Positions 22,838-34,656 of a stretch of 64,000 nt of DNA are shown piece after piece. The notes under the pieces are model-generated. The model did not search any database. It had not been told where the DNA came from and was given only the letters and a program-made list of their open reading frames with translations. The position numbers were made by a program, and so were the translations under genes. Where the stretch lies: the NCBI GenBank assembly GCA_009801085.1, contig VNWV01000003.1, positions 3,162,001 through 3,226,000 on the forward strand, written 5' to 3'. Each line of letters opens with the position of its first letter. The stretch's first letter is position 1. The DNA is from Lasiodiplodia sp. COLG20. Lineage: Eukaryota > Ascomycota > Dothideomycetes > Botryosphaeriales > Botryosphaeriaceae.

Positions 22838-23566
22838 TCAAGATCGAAGCCCTTTCATCGGGCCTCCAAAGTCTTCCATGCTCCTTTCCTCGCCCCGCCC
22901 TTCCTTCTTCTGCACCATCTTCACCCCAATCCGCTTCGGACCCTTGGCCACTGCTCCTCCGTTGCTGTTACTGGTCGCGCGTCTAGCAGAACCTTCCGCC
23001 GCACTAGCAGCAATAGTGGCGGCCGCGGCATCGACATCCGCACTACTCAGCTCGCTCACGTCCTGGCCCTCGCCCACAAGCTTTTCGACGATCTTGGCCT
23101 TTGCCTGGGCGCGCTTGAATCGGTCATCGAAGTCGGCCACGCCGTCCTCGTCGTTCTGCGTCGACAGGCTCGCCGGCTCGGACAGCGCGTGCAGAGTGGT
23201 TACGTGCTTGGCCAAGCGGGGATTGCTGCCGGATGACAGCAGAGGTAACGCATTACTTGCAGCAGGAGTGGCCTTTTCCGGATCCTGGTCCTGAAGCTCT
23301 TGCGGCTCGGGGTGGCGAGTGGTGGAGGGAGAAGAAGATGATGAAGATGGCGGCAACCTGGCGGCCCAGACGGCGGCCTTGCCGTGCAGAGCGCCCATCG
23401 CGACGAACTTTTCGAACCCTTTTTCGAGACCGAAGACGCGGCCCTCGATGCGGCCGGCGCGCGAGCCGTCAGCGACACCGAGAGCGTGGCCTTCGGCGTA
23501 GTATTGGTCCTCGAGGGAGAGGACCGTGTCGAAGGGATCGATGTCGATGTCGGTGGTGGGGTCCAT
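22838..23566 (-). CDS. LTO1: LTO1-like protein, Yae1/Lto1 deca-GX3 family
   Basis: A single exon of 242 residues. Near the N-terminus is the family hallmark, a run of Gly every fourth residue: YAEGHALGVADGSRAGRIEG then RVFGLEKGFEKF (about residues 21-52), preceded by DPFDTVLSLEDQYY. In yeast, Lto1 pairs with Yae1 as an adaptor that brings the cytosolic iron-sulfur assembly targeting complex to the ABC protein Rli1, needed for ribosome recycling. The C-terminal half is Ser/Ala/Asp-rich and probably flexible, with a conserved-looking acidic helix (DFDDRFKRAQAKAKIVEKLV). The start is the first ATG of the frame. It is divergently transcribed from the CHY/RING gene. Confidence 0.85.
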   Translation of the reverse strand: MDPTTDIDIDPFDTVLSLEDQYYAEGHALGVADGSRAGRIEGRVFGLEKGFEKFVAMGALHGKAAVWAARLPPSSSSSSPSTTRHPEPQELQDQDPEKATPAASNALPLLSSGSNPRLAKHVTTLHALSEPASLSTQNDEDGVADFDDRFKRAQAKAKIVEKLVGEGQDVSELSSADVDAAAATIAASAAEGSARRATSNSNGGAVAKGPKRIGVKMVQKKEGRGEERSMEDFGGPMKGLRS

Positions 23567-24652
23567 TTTGGGCTTTCCTCAATTCCTTTTGTTCTTGACA
23601 CGCTCTTTCTGTCCTCTACGTCTGCAGGATGGATGAGATGTGTTTTGAGGCTTGCAGGTGTGTTTTTCCTTGGTTCAACGGTGGACGGACGTGAGCGGCA
23701 GGGCATCCGTCAAACGGCGAAATGTTCCCTTGTGCCCCACGTTGGCCGCAGGGCTGGCCCTTGTCGGGGAAAAATTCTAGACGAGCGGCACGCAGGCTGC
23801 GTCATATTAATCAGCTTAGTGCACACAGCAATTCTAAAGCTCAACCCCCACACTCAGTTTTGTAGTGAGACTGCTTGTGTTCGTGCAATTCGACACTGTG
23901 CTTCAACAGCAGCTTACCTTCAACATGACTACCAATTGATGCCCACTATACGGGGCTATACCGCAGTGCTGAACTTGGAACAGGCTGATGATGGTATTGT
24001 GATTTGTGGCGCATCGCGAAGGTCGGTGTGTCAAAGTGCCGATGCGGCTCGACAATTGTGCTGTCAGCCGGGTTCCGCAAATACGTCCCGACAAGCCCGT
24101 TTCGGAAAGCCCATGCAGAAAGGACGCTGATCTACTTGCCCGTCTGAGAGTAAACGTCCTCTATCCCGGTCGTACCGCTTCTTGTTTCAACGATGGTGTT
24201 GACGGCTTGCTTGACCAGGGGCGCTGCTCATACGGGGCTCACTGACGCAGCGCAGATACTCCACCAGGCCAAGGGGGGCCTACACGAAGATCGGCTTCGT
24301 CATGCACTCAAAACCGGGCCCGTCAGCAGGCTTGCTGCAAGAAAAGCAGGTGTATGCAGGTGTTGCTCTGGGTGCGGGGGGCGGCGCTCAGCTCGAGCTG
24401 CAACCGTGTACCAAGGCTCTCACTAACTCAGAGCAAACACGACGCGTGGGCGGCGGCGAGAACCAGCCGCCAAGGCCCGTCAGCGCGCAAGAAGGCCGCA
24501 GCGCCAGCGGCAAATGTGTGGACCTGCACCTCCTGGGAGTAGTGCTGGCGGCCGAGGGCGTGTCACGTTGGAGTGCCTTTTCCAAGTACCGCACCCCCTC
24601 TGTTCCCAGTTTCCAGCCCGCCGCATGCCCCGTCCGGATCCTGCGCTTCCTC
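23567..24652. other. Divergent intergenic region, LTO1 / CHY-RING
   Basis: About 1.1 kb between two divergent starts. The right part stays open in the CHY/RING frame upstream of its chosen ATG, but it lacks a convincing protein character and I treat it as promoter and leader. Confidence 0.45.
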
Positions 24653-26852
24653 ATGACAAACCTCATCTCGTCCTTCATTATCGAGCCCGTCGTCCGCCAC
24701 GCTCGCAGGTTCTCCGAAGCCACGGCCTCGCAATGGCCAGCCCGCCATGGCGAATCAACGACGATCCCTGACGAGTCCCGCCGCCCATCACGTGCGGGCG
24801 GGAGCTACGCATCAACGCGCAAACGAGCACCGCGCCGCGAAACGACGAGCATCTCCGCTGGCGACCAGGACGGCCAGCCTCGACCCGTAGCAGGCGCGGC
24901 CGACAGCGCTGCCTCTGCCTCTGCGACCGCGCTCCAGGAGCCCTCCGACTTCGCCACTGTCGACACCCCCGAGCGCGCCCACGAGTCGCCCGAAGATCCT
25001 CCTAGGTCCACCGCTGCCGCTGGTCATGCTCGGCTCACGCAATTGCCAGCGAGCACGCCCGCTCCCTCCTCTCGCACAGCAAGCCTGCCCCTCGAGGACG
25101 AGCGCTCAAGCAACCCCGCCCACGGCATCCCCGCGCCCTTTCGCCCAGTAGCTGCGGAAACCACCGACCCCGGCCGCCCTCCGTGGGGTAGTAGCGCAAC
25201 CACTATAATTCAGCCCGGCCGAGACCCTGCCCGCGCAATGAGCTACCCTCTGGCGGGCGTGAACCCTGCGGACGTCAAGATGTCAGACTCTCTGCCTGCC
25301 GACGATGGCATGCACCCCCTGCGCCTGCGCATACACGAGATCCGCAACCTGGGCGTCTCGAGCGACGAAAAGGCCAGGCGCATGCACTCCTTGATGACTG
25401 AGGGCTACCATGCTTGCCATGGCCATGTCCCGCGCCCGCCGTCGCCGTCAAGCATCATGTCGCACGAGCGTCCATTTACTCCAAGCTCGACGCGCTCTGA
25501 GATGCACATTTCGTCTCCAAACTCCGTATACTCCTTGTACGACGGCGACAATCCTTACAACCTCACGCCCGAGGACCTGGTGCCTACATTCTATCCCGAA
25601 GAGGAGACCGAACATGGGGCGCATGGTCATGCTGGCATGGATGAGGATGAGGAGGACGATGGGCCCACCTATGGCTGCAAGCATTACAAGAGGAACGTCA
25701 AGATTCAATGCTTCGACTGCAACCACTGGCACACTTGCCGCCATTGCCATGATGAACGAGAAAACCACCATCTCAACCGGAAGAAGACAAGAAGCATGCT
25801 ATGCATGCTTTGCGCAACTCCGCAACCGGCGGCAGAGTTTTGCCGGTCATGTCAGGTGCGGACCGCCTGGTATTATTGTGACATTTGCAAGCTCTGGGAC
25901 AACGATAGCGCCAAGAGCATCTACCACTGCCCTGACTGTGGCATATGCAGGCGCGGAGAAGGACTCGGGAAGGACTTCATCCATTGCAAGGTATGCTCAA
26001 GGCTTTTGATTCCGTAGGCGCGGCGCTAACCAGGGCCAGAAATGCAACGTCTGCATCAGTATCAAGTTCGCCGAAGACCACCGGTGCATTGAACGGGCCA
26101 CAGATGCCGACTGTCCCATATGCAAAGACTACATGTTCACATCCTCTACCGACGTCGTCTCGATGAAATGTGGCCACTACATGCATCGCAACTGCTACGA
26201 CGCTTACATGCAGACTGACTACAAGTGTCCGATGTGCAAGAAGAGTGCCGTTAACATGGAGTTGCAATGGCGGAAGGTCCGCGATGCCATCGAAAGTCAA
26301 CCGATGCCCGTGCAGTTTGCCGACACCAAAGTCGTCATTAATTGCAACGATTGCTCCGTGAAGTCTACATCGCAGTATCACTGGCTTGGTAACCAATGCG
26401 CTCATTGCGAGTCGTTCAACACAAATGAGCTTCACCTCCTTTCCGGCAACGAGACCCAGCAAGATGCTGACCCTTCAACCGTACCATCTTCCCCTCGTTC
26501 GTGTCTTGCACCAGGAGCACACATCGAGCGCAGAACGTCCGGATCCTACTTCCTGCTTGCAGAACGTGAAGAGCGCGAGGCACGTGAACGGGAGGCGGCC
26601 ATGCGGCCTTCGTCGGCGGATGGGTCGCACTTCTCACCTTTCGAGATGCTGCAGCGCGTGAGGTCCTTGTCACCCGTCCGCCGGTTGTTGGGTGGGTCGG
26701 ATGATGAGATGGACGATGCAGATGATGACGACGAAGAAGAGGAAGACAGTGACGACAGCATGGATGAAGATGAAGACGATGACGAAGAAGAGCTCGAAGA
26801 CGCCGAAGCAGGTGATATTCTCGATGGAATTGACCTCATTGGACATCGTTAG
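24653..26852 (+). CDS. CHY zinc-finger / RING-finger E3 ubiquitin ligase (RCHY1/Pirh2-like)
   Basis: Exons 24653-25990 and 26040-26852 give 716 residues; the intron is 25991-26039 (GTATGC...GCCAG with a GCTAAC branch point). The order of parts is a disordered Ser/Pro-rich N-terminal region (about 1-340), a CHY zinc finger (YGCKHYKRNVKIQC...CRHCHDE...CMLCATPQP), a CTCHY region (YYCDICKLWD...YHCPDCGICR...HCKKCNVC), a RING-type finger (CPICKDYMF...MKCGHYMH...KCPMCKK), a small zinc ribbon (CNDC...CAHC), then a very acidic C-terminus of Asp/Glu runs (about 650-705). Proteins of this layout are ubiquitin ligases. The exon junction falls inside the CTCHY region and restores HCK|KCNVC exactly. The frame is open further upstream to 24302; I chose the ATG beginning MTNLISSF as the most natural start. 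Confidence 0.88.
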
Positions 26853-27686
26853 GCATATTTTGGCAATCGGCGTGTGTCGGCGAAGGAGGGGAAGGGGTTC
26901 ATCAGCACGTCCCTTTCATGTTCATTACGATACTCGAACGGCTTGATGGATGGGGACTATGATTTCAGGCGCTTTGCATTTACAATGTACTGATATGGCG
27001 TACTTGATGGGGCATTGGACCGGGTTTGGGGGAGTTAGGCAAATTGCAGCTCGCATTGAGGGTCTTGAGGGCTGTACGCTTCGGGTTCGAGATGCGCGGA
27101 GTTTGAGGGCTTCTTTTCAGCTTGTGGGCGTAGGACGCCCTCTCGCAGGGTAGTCCGGGATGGGCGCATAAACATGTACTTTATCTCAATTAGCCGCATT
27201 CTTGTTTGACTAGTGCAAAGATGCTTTTGTGAACTGAGGGCGTGCCGTTGTTCTAGCTGCTGAGGCGCCGGTGAACCGTGACGGGAAGTATAGGAGCGCA
27301 TGACCATCTTCCGTGCTCATTCAGGCGCCCCTATCGGACGTGACTGATCGTAATCAAAAGTGGTATATAAAGCGAGAGGCGCAGACCGTGCCTGGTACTG
27401 TAATGCGCTGGCAGAGCAAGAGTTGCAAGGGTATTTCAAACGAAGTTTAGCCGCGGCTCGCTTACGAGACGCCCACACCACCTCAATTCTGCGCATACCC
27501 CCGAGAGCGAACTTTTCGACCTCCGCGACGACCAACCTCGACAACCCTCCCAACAGCACCCCTCCTCCTCCTCGCAGTAAGCTCGCCCTTTCTCGGCTGC
27601 GTTCATTGAGTTCGCAAACGCAGGAAATCTGCGCCATCGCCATTTCTGCTCCGGTTACTGACGAGTACCTGCTTCACCGACAGAAC
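26853..27686. other. Intergenic; promoter and leader of eL31
   Basis: No gene is supported. A TATATAA element lies at 27364-27370, about 320 nt before the eL31 ATG. The frame between it and the ATG happens to be open but has no ATG and overlaps the TATA box, so it is read as leader. Confidence 0.5.
27364..27370 (+). promoter_or_regulatory. TATA-like element upstream of eL31
   Basis: A TATATAA heptamer about 320 nt upstream of the ribosomal protein start codon. It is plausible as a core promoter element if the 5' leader is long. This is inference only. Confidence 0.3.
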
Positions 27687-28233
27687 ATGTCCACCAAGAC
27701 CAAGTCCGCTGGCAAGCAGCGCAGCGCCATCGCCGACGTCGTCGCGCGCGAGTACACCATCCACCTCCACAAGCGTGTACGTTCTTGAACAAAAATCAGT
27801 TTGGTGAAGTCCAAATCATGGTCACACCGACATTTGTGGCATTGGGCGGAAGACTGATTCGGATATTGTTGCGATACGAATAGGTCCACGGTGTCTCCTT
27901 CAAGAAGAGGGCTCCCCGCGCCATCAAGGAGATCCGCGCTTTTGCTCAGAAGGCTATGGTACGTCATTCAATGGTCGTTTGGAGATGGTGAGAGGGGCTT
28001 GGCAAGCTGACTGGTTTTGCGCACAGGGCACCTCCGACGTCCGCCTCGACCCCCAGCTGAACAAGAAGGTTTGGGAGGCCGGCATCAAGGGCGTCCCGTT
28101 CCGTCTCCGCGTCCGCATCAGCCGCAAGCGTAACGACGAGGAGGGCGCCAAGGAGAAGCTGTACTCGTACGTCCAGGCCGTCAACGTCAAGAACCCCAAG
28201 GGTCTCAACACCACCGTCGTCGAGGACGCTTAG
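27687..28233 (+). CDS. RPL31: 60S ribosomal protein L31 (eL31)
   Basis: Exons 27687-27776, 27884-27958 and 28027-28233 encode 123 residues, the usual length for eL31. The introns follow codon 30 and codon 55 (GTACGT donors, ATAG and ACAG acceptors), both in phase 0. The sequence is characteristic: REYTIHLHKR, VHGVSFKKRAPRAIKEI, RLDPQLNKKVWEAGIKGVP, RLRVRISRKRNDEE. eL31 sits at the rim of the polypeptide exit tunnel and contacts ribosome-associated chaperones. Early introns are typical for ribosomal protein genes. It is convergent with PSF2. Confidence 0.97.
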
Positions 28234-28904
28234 ATGGAATACTCTAAGAAAATGGTGGAATGATGGGCGCGGGTTTTCGGTGTCGGGACAAAAAAGGAAT
28301 CTCTTATACCAAAATGGAACGGCCATCGAAACGTTTCCTAGGTTGATACGGAGCGGGGCGTCAAATGGTCTGGCTAGAGGACTGGGCTGGGATTTTTTGC
28401 TTGGACCTCTTTTTTTCGCTAGCTTGAAGGTGAATAAAGAGACCGTCTGAAGGTCGTGTTTGGCGCTCCCGCTTCTTTAAATTCTGGTATGCTATTGTGA
28501 CATTGCGTCGAATGATGCTGGGGTCAGCTGGACATGAAAAGCTCACCTTGGCCTGTCCCTGCTTGAGACCAAATGCAGGACTTATGGCTGGATTTGCACG
28601 TCTCGACAGGCTTCACCTGAAAGTACGTCCTATCCAGCCTTGGAGATTTCAGATTAAACGTCCAATTAGAAACTAAGTCGGAATACCACTGGGGTTGACG
28701 CCAATTCGTAATGCATATGTTTTGTATCATTTTCTCATGTCTCTTTTCTCAGTCGCATGATGCAAATCTAGTAGACCCCGCACATCTGCGATTGATCCGA
28801 TGCCTTGGGGTATGTCAAGTGTATAGCCAGCATATCACCATATCCACAACGCCAAAGCCTTGAAAAACACAAGGGCAGCTTCCCTTTTTCTTTTTTTCTT
28901 CCTT
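28234..28904. other. Intergenic, convergent 3' flanks of RPL31 and PSF2
   Basis: About 670 bp between two convergent stop codons. No coding region is supported. Confidence 0.5.
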
Positions 28905-29811
28905 TCACAAATCCATCTCGTCGTCATCGTAGTAACCCCCGCCCGAGCCTCCACCACCTCCACCGCCGCCGACGCCATTCTCGGCGTCCTCCCTCTCGCG
29001 CTCCCTCCGCGCCTGCTCGCGGCTCGCGCCGATCTTGCGCAGGCCGTCGACGACGCCGCCGATGAAGCCGCGGCCCTCGGCCACCTCCATGCCGCCGACG
29101 CCGTTCATCTTGATGCCGCCGCCGCCGTCCAGCTCGTCGACGCCGGCGCGCAGCTTGGCCAGGCGCACCTCGCGCAGGTCGCGCATCAGGCGGCGCACCG
29201 TGTCGCTGCCGCCGTCACCGCCGAAGTCGTCGGGCGCCGCGTCGAGCAGGATCTCGCCCAGCTCGAGCCAGTGGTAGGGCAGCGCGGTGGCGGGGGAGGT
29301 CGAAGTGGCGCTGGGCAGGAAGGGCGGGGATGTGGTCGTCGAGGTGGTGGGGAGCGGTGGTGGTGGGGAGAAGGTTTCGGGGGCGTGCTCGGTCTCGAAC
29401 TCGAGGATTGCGGTTAGGGCGGCGGGTTGAAGCCAGGGCGGGGGCAGGATGTTGGCGCGGCGTTGGCGTTTGAGGAGGAGGGCGAGCCAGAGGGGAATGT
29501 CGGCGCGGTGGGGTGGGTTGAGGGCGGGTGTGGGACCCTGTCGGAGAGCAATTGGTCAGCGATGTTTATGTTTTGGTTTTTTTCCTCCTTCTCTTTCTTT
29601 TTTTGCGGCAGATTCCGTGGGTGAAGAAGGACGTACTACAGGTTGGAAATCTACGTGAAATATAAAGCTGCGTTTTTCGGCGGGGTTAGCTACTCACTCC
29701 TAGCAGGTCGAGACTCTCGAGGCGTTGGCGTGGTATCACGGTCACGAGCTCCATTTCGCACAGAAAGGTGACTTCGGCGGGCGTCAGGCCTGGCGGCAGG
29801 GGAAGCGCCAT
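28905..29811 (-). CDS. PSF2: GINS complex subunit Psf2 (DNA replication)
   Basis: Exons 29811-29698 and 29537-28905 give 248 residues. The 160-nt intron (29697-29538, GTGAGT...GACAG) joins [16 protein letters not shown] in phase 0, matching the conserved Psf2 core. Diagnostic stretches are [52 protein letters not shown] and [14 protein letters not shown]. Psf2 with Sld5, Psf1 and Psf3 forms GINS, part of the CMG replicative helicase. The protein is longer than animal Psf2 because of a Ser/Pro/Thr insertion near residues 90-125 and a Gly-rich acidic tail ending DDDEMDL. It is divergent from ALG10, with only 226 bp between the two ATGs. Confidence 0.93.
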
Positions 29812-30037
29812 GGTGTGTGAATGTTGTAAAAGATAAGAAAAGGTAGAATAGTAGCGCGGGGGCGCGTCCGTTGCGCGCAGACGTCAATGGCGACGCGACA
29901 GAAAAGCCGGTCCGAGATTCAGCCGGGCGAACGGGTTTCGTGGACCTGTCTGCTGAGGTCGTCGGCGTCTACCCTTCCACACCCTTGGGCCATCTTTGCG
30001 CACGTGGCTTGGCGGTAGTCTCAATTGACTAGCAACC
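29812..30037. promoter_or_regulatory. Compact bidirectional promoter PSF2 / ALG10
   Basis: Only 226 bp separate the divergent start codons of PSF2 (29811, minus) and ALG10 (30038, plus), so this interval must hold both core promoters and leaders. I see no clear TATA box; CCACGTG-like elements are not obvious. Confidence 0.55.
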
Positions 30038-32082
30038 ATGGACCCGTCCGCCAGCTTCAAGGTTCTGGCCCTAGGCTTCACCTTGCTTCTCATTCCGTCT
30101 TGGGAATGGCTTTCGAAAACTTCTGACGTCGTCCTGGAGCCTTATCTTGTGAGTCTTTGTGAATTGGTGAAGTATGCGAATACTTACAGAGACTTTAGGA
30201 CGAAGTTTTCCATGTTGGCCAAGCGCAGGTCTACTGCGCCGGAGATTTCACCCACTGGGATCCTAAGATTACCACTCCTCCTGGACTGTATGCAAAGAAC
30301 ACCTCCTGGAACATTGAGTTGCTGCTAATACATATGCTAGCTACCTTCTCTCATATCTCGTGTCCCGAGTCACTGGCCGCTGCGATATCTACGTCCTTCG
30401 CGCCCTCAATTGCTCGCTTGCCCTTTTCATCGCTCAAGTCTCATTTTCCATTCTCGCTAGACTGTATGGTCTTCTTAAGCAGAAGAGCACAGCCGAGATC
30501 ACTGCCCCATCCGACCGAAGCAAGACTGCTCTTTTCACCAATGCGGTGCACACTGCACTTAACATTTGTCTCTTTCCGCCGCTGTTTTTCTTCTTCGGAC
30601 TCTACTACACGGATGTTCCGTCAACCTTCTTCGTCCTGCTAAGCTACTTCTTTGCGCTCCGAACTCAGCAAGAACGCGGCAAATTCATGAAGTTCCCATC
30701 AGTAGTCAACACCGTTGTGCTCGGTGTTGCAGCGCTGTTCTTCAGGCAAACGAATATCTTCTGGGTTGCCGTTTTCCCTGCTGGCCTTGCTGTCGTCCAG
30801 GCGCTCAAGAAGTCCGCGCGTCCTACTCCTGAAGACGCGAAGGAAGATACGGTTTCAGACGTGCTCAGGAACAGTTTGATGTACATGTCTGTGTACGACA
30901 AGCCAGTGCGCTATGCATCCGTTGAAGGTGACGAGCTCTTACGGTACTGGCGCAGCTGGCGAAGTGCTAACTCATAAACTTCAGATTATATTAAGATGGT
31001 CATCTCCCTTGCCGTGGCTGCGTTGCGAAACCCAGTCACAGTCATCTATTCCGTTGCCCCATACGCAGCGCTCATCTTCCTATTCGGCGGCTTCGTAGCC
31101 TGGAATGGGGGCGTCGTCCTGGGTATGTTCTCAATGACCCCAACTCCCGCTCAGGACCCCTCGTTAATCTTCTATACCCGCTACAGGCGATAAATCCAAC
31201 CACATCGCAACCCTCCACACGCCGCAAATGCTCTACATCTGGCCCTATATCCTCTTTTTCTCCTTTCCCATCCTTCTCCCCTCCATCCTCTCCACGCTGC
31301 TCTCCCTCCTCCCAACCTCCCTCGTCCCGGCCCCGCTCAGCGCGTTAGTCAAGCCCGGCCAGAAGCAGCTTCTGCCCCGCCTATGGGTCCTGGCCGCCTG
31401 GACACTCGTTGCTTCAGCCTCGGTCTACTTCAACACCATCATCCATCCCTTCACCCTCGCCGACAACCGCCATTACGTCTTTTACGTCTTCCGCATCCTG
31501 CGTCTCCACCCGGCCATCAAGTATGCCGCTGTACCGGTGTATGTGCTAGGCGCGTGGGCGTGTCTGCAGGCGCTAGGATCGGGATCGCGGCTGACGGTTG
31601 CGGAACGGATCAAAGCCGTTCCTGCCGCGGTGGAAGAGGAGAAAAAGGACGCGGGTAAAGATGAAGAGAAGGAAGGAAAGAAGGAAGAGAAGCTGGAGCT
31701 TCCGGAGGGCGTGAAGAGCGAGGATTTGGTCGAGGAGGGATGTCAGGCGAGCTTTGTGCTGGTGTGGTTGGCGACGACATCCTTGAACTTGATCACGGCG
31801 CCGTTGGTCGAGCCGAGATACTTCATCGTGCCGTGGATCATGTGGAGGTTGCATTTTCCGATCAACTCAGCGGGCAAAGATGTGGTGCTGGGACCTGCGG
31901 CAAAGAAGGAACATGACAACCAGAAGGAAGAAGTGAAGGAGCAAGGCGAGGTGCATAATCAGGCTTTGTGGGTGGAGACAGCGTGGTTTTTGGTCGTGAA
32001 TGCGGTCACGGGGTATATTTTCTTGCATTGGGGGTTCACGTGGCCTCAGGAGCCAGGAAGGGTGCAGAGATTTATGTGGTAG
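30038..32082 (+). CDS. ALG10: Alpha-1,2-glucosyltransferase Alg10 (Die2), ER membrane
   Basis: Exons 30038-30148, 30199-30287, 30341-30927, 30985-31122 and 31187-32082 encode 606 residues. Alg10 adds the terminal alpha-1,2 glucose to dolichol-linked GlcMan9GlcNAc2 precursors in the ER lumen, the last step before transfer to protein. The family's acidic luminal motif appears across exons 1-2: [19 protein letters not shown], followed by [12 protein letters not shown]. The rest is polytopic, with many hydrophobic segments, FRQTNIFWV, and [17 protein letters not shown] near residue 410. An acidic/basic Lys/Glu loop (about residues 465-500) and a second Lys/Glu-rich insertion near 565 are likely cytosolic loops. 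All junctions keep phase, and the second intron falls one codon before LLSYLVSR. Confidence 0.92.
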
Positions 32083-32200
32083 AAGCGTTTGCCCTAGGGC
32101 TCGTAAAGTGATATTGAAAATATAGTCCAGCCAGAGCATTCAGTCGCAAGACTCCATACCCACACTAAATAGAGGGATCCTCTTCCCCCTTTGATCTCGA

Positions 32201-34123
32201 TCATGAAAGCTTGTTCACGGACAGCCACTTCATCTCCTGCTTCAGCGGCGCGATCACGTTCTCCAGCAGTCCCATCCTCGTTTCCTGGTCATCCAGTCCA
32301 GCTCCGCGCCCCGCCGGTATCCAGTCCAGATCCAGGCATGCTTCAATAGCTTCGCGCGAAGGCGATTGGTCCATCTTCTTGACCACCCGGTCCGCCACCA
32401 TCCACGCCGTCGTCGCTGCTGCTACTGCAGGGTCCTTGCGCTCCCGCGGGGTTCGCCACTTCTCGATCGGCTTCTCGTTGAAAATCTCGATGAGCAGGAT
32501 GCCGAGAGCTAAAATACTCGGATTACGGTGGAGGCTGGCGTTCCGAAACGGGTCTTTGTGGGTAATCGAGCCGTTATCGAAGCGTGCGGAGAGGAAAGGA
32601 TGGGCGACGTCCGGTTCGTCCTCGGTCTGGAAGAAGAAGCAAATGTCGTCTTTGGCCCAGCCTCCACTATTCGCCGACATCCAGGCGCTGTCGTGATAGA
32701 GGAGGAGCGATTCGGCGAAGATGAGCGCGAGCGTGCGCTTCTCCCGCGGGTCGAGCTTTGTGGAGCCATCGAGTAGTTCGCTAAGGGTGATGGGTGGGAA
32801 GGATTCTTGGAATCGCAGCTTCCGTAAGTCGGCACCGCGTCGCTTGATGCGCTGCTGGGTGCTGGTGTCTTCGAATATGAGAGCGAGGCTGTAATTGCCG
32901 AGGTCAGATTCGCAAGCCTCGCACAGTGTTGAGAGAGTTTTGAGCTGGTTAGCATTGCTCGAGCTGTGCGAAGTTATTATTCCTCGAATATTGGGTCTTC
33001 AGTTCGATGAGCATACCACTGCGAAGTAATGAATACGTTGGCCTCTTGCCATCGAATGTCTTGTGTAGAACCGGTGTCGAAATTTCCAGATAGAAGAAAG
33101 TCGATCTTCAAACACGGATACAGGTCGGCGCTCTCATATGAGTCTTTAAGGCAGAGCTTGATCTCATGTTGTTCCGAACAAGAGCAATCGCAGTGTTCTT
33201 GCAAGGCCGGGTGAAGATTCGCAATGAGGTCACGCAGTTCTTTGGATACCGGAAGCTTTCTCGGTTTGCCTGAGTCAGACGCAGGCTTAATTTTGTTACT
33301 GGTGGTTTGCGCATATTCAGATGGTAATTTTTCGGCTTGTTTTGTGAGCTTCTCGAGGTTTTTGACCCAAGTCTTGAGCTTCTTTATGCATTGTTCGCGC
33401 TTCTCGCGGTGACGGAAGAAGGCGAATCTCTCGAGAAAAGAGCTGCTGGTTGCGCCCAGCTCCCTTGCAATGGCAAGTTCCCTGAGCTTCCCGAACATTG
33501 CTTGATCGCTCTATGAAAGTTGTTAGCAACCTGAGTATATTTAATAATAATGTGCTCCAATGAAAAGGAAGTGTGATAGTGGATTGCTCAACAATTTTAG
33601 ATATGTTGCAGTGGGAGGTCTCGCACTAGTCGGTGCGATAGTGCTTGCACCTTATCAAGGGAAAGGCAAAGCTTGAGATTATGAGGTTGTTAGTGCACCT
33701 TACCCGATCTTGAGTGGTAACCCGATTTGTCTTGTCTTTGACAAGTTGCTGCAGGAGCGTCATGATTTTCTTGCTAATTATGGTGAAAGCGTTGAATCTG
33801 TCGTTGGATCCGAAATAACGCTTCAAGGCTTCTGTCATGCCTGTGTCGTGCTGCCAGTTCGAAAGCAGCCTCAATTGTTGCCTCTTGTCTCCCGTCTGTG
33901 GAAATCCAGGCCCAAGCGCATCGCGAAGCCTCTGTAATGCTTCATCCAAGTAAAGCAGTTGCATGTAAAAGTCGAGGTAGAATTCCTCCAAGCGCTCGTC
34001 CCACCTGCCCTTCACCACGACGTCACTTATGGTCTCGATTCCATCCGAATAAACCTTAGCAGCCTCGATAAACAGAGGGACTACCGCAAGTGCGAGACCG
34101 ACAATCTCCACTCCAGATGCCAT
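32201..34123 (-). CDS. DUF7580-like protein with N-terminal HeLo-like hydrophobic helix
   Basis: My model is exons 34123-33704, 33510-33037 and 32944-32201, 545 residues. Intron 1 (33703-33511) has GTAAGG and a GCTAAC branch point. Intron 2 (33036-32945) is less certain because its donor is GTATTC, though its branch point (GCTAAC) and phase fit. The N-terminus MASGVEIVGLALAVVPLFIE is a hydrophobic helix like those opening fungal HeLo-type cell-death domains, and is followed by amphipathic helices. The C-terminal part (LDPREKRTLALIFAESLLL, then SILALGILLIEIFNEKPIE) resembles the DUF7580 region, a degenerate kinase-like fold, from memory of the family. The function is unknown. Neighbouring HET genes suggest a role in non-self recognition or cell death (inference). 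It is divergent from the finger-HET gene. Confidence 0.65.
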
Positions 34124-34656
34124 CTCGCAGAGTAGCGGGAACACAATAGAGCTGCGCTCTTCCTTGTGGAGGATCGTGAACAAAGACTCCTTGGCTGCAA
34201 TGTTGAAGGCCAGAGGAGAAGAAACGTTGCCGATCCTACAGTGCACGCGCCCAGACTCCAGCGCTTAAAGCGGGGCTGCTTATTTTTGCCTGCAGAGCGA
34301 AGCTGGGACTCTGTGTAACAAACAGAATATTAGCGAGCCTGAGGCAAGTATGAGTGAAACCGTGCAGCCGCTCCCCGCTCGGGTGCGTCTGACAACTCTC
34401 AGCCTTCTCACACAATGAACAGAATCTAACACATGAGCGAGTGCGACTGTATCGTCTTGTTGAGCACAGAGTAGTATCAGCCTCAAGTCTTCTCACAAAG
34501 ACCTTCATTTACGCCGATCCCCCCCTCCCAACTTCAACTCAAACCCCGCCGTCGCCTAGCAAATTCAGCAAAAGTCGCTCAATCGTAAGTCCATAGGTTC
34601 CATAACTGAAGGATAGATCATCAAAAGCAATAACAACTAATTCACCAACCGGATAG
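34124..34656. other. Divergent intergenic region, DUF7580-like / finger-HET
   Basis: About 530 bp between two divergent starts. No coding region is supported. It may be a shared promoter. Confidence 0.45.

Noticed and set aside
27360..27686. 109-codon in-frame N-terminal extension of eL31
   Set aside because: It has no ATG, covers the TATA-like element, and eL31 has its normal length from the ATG at 27687.
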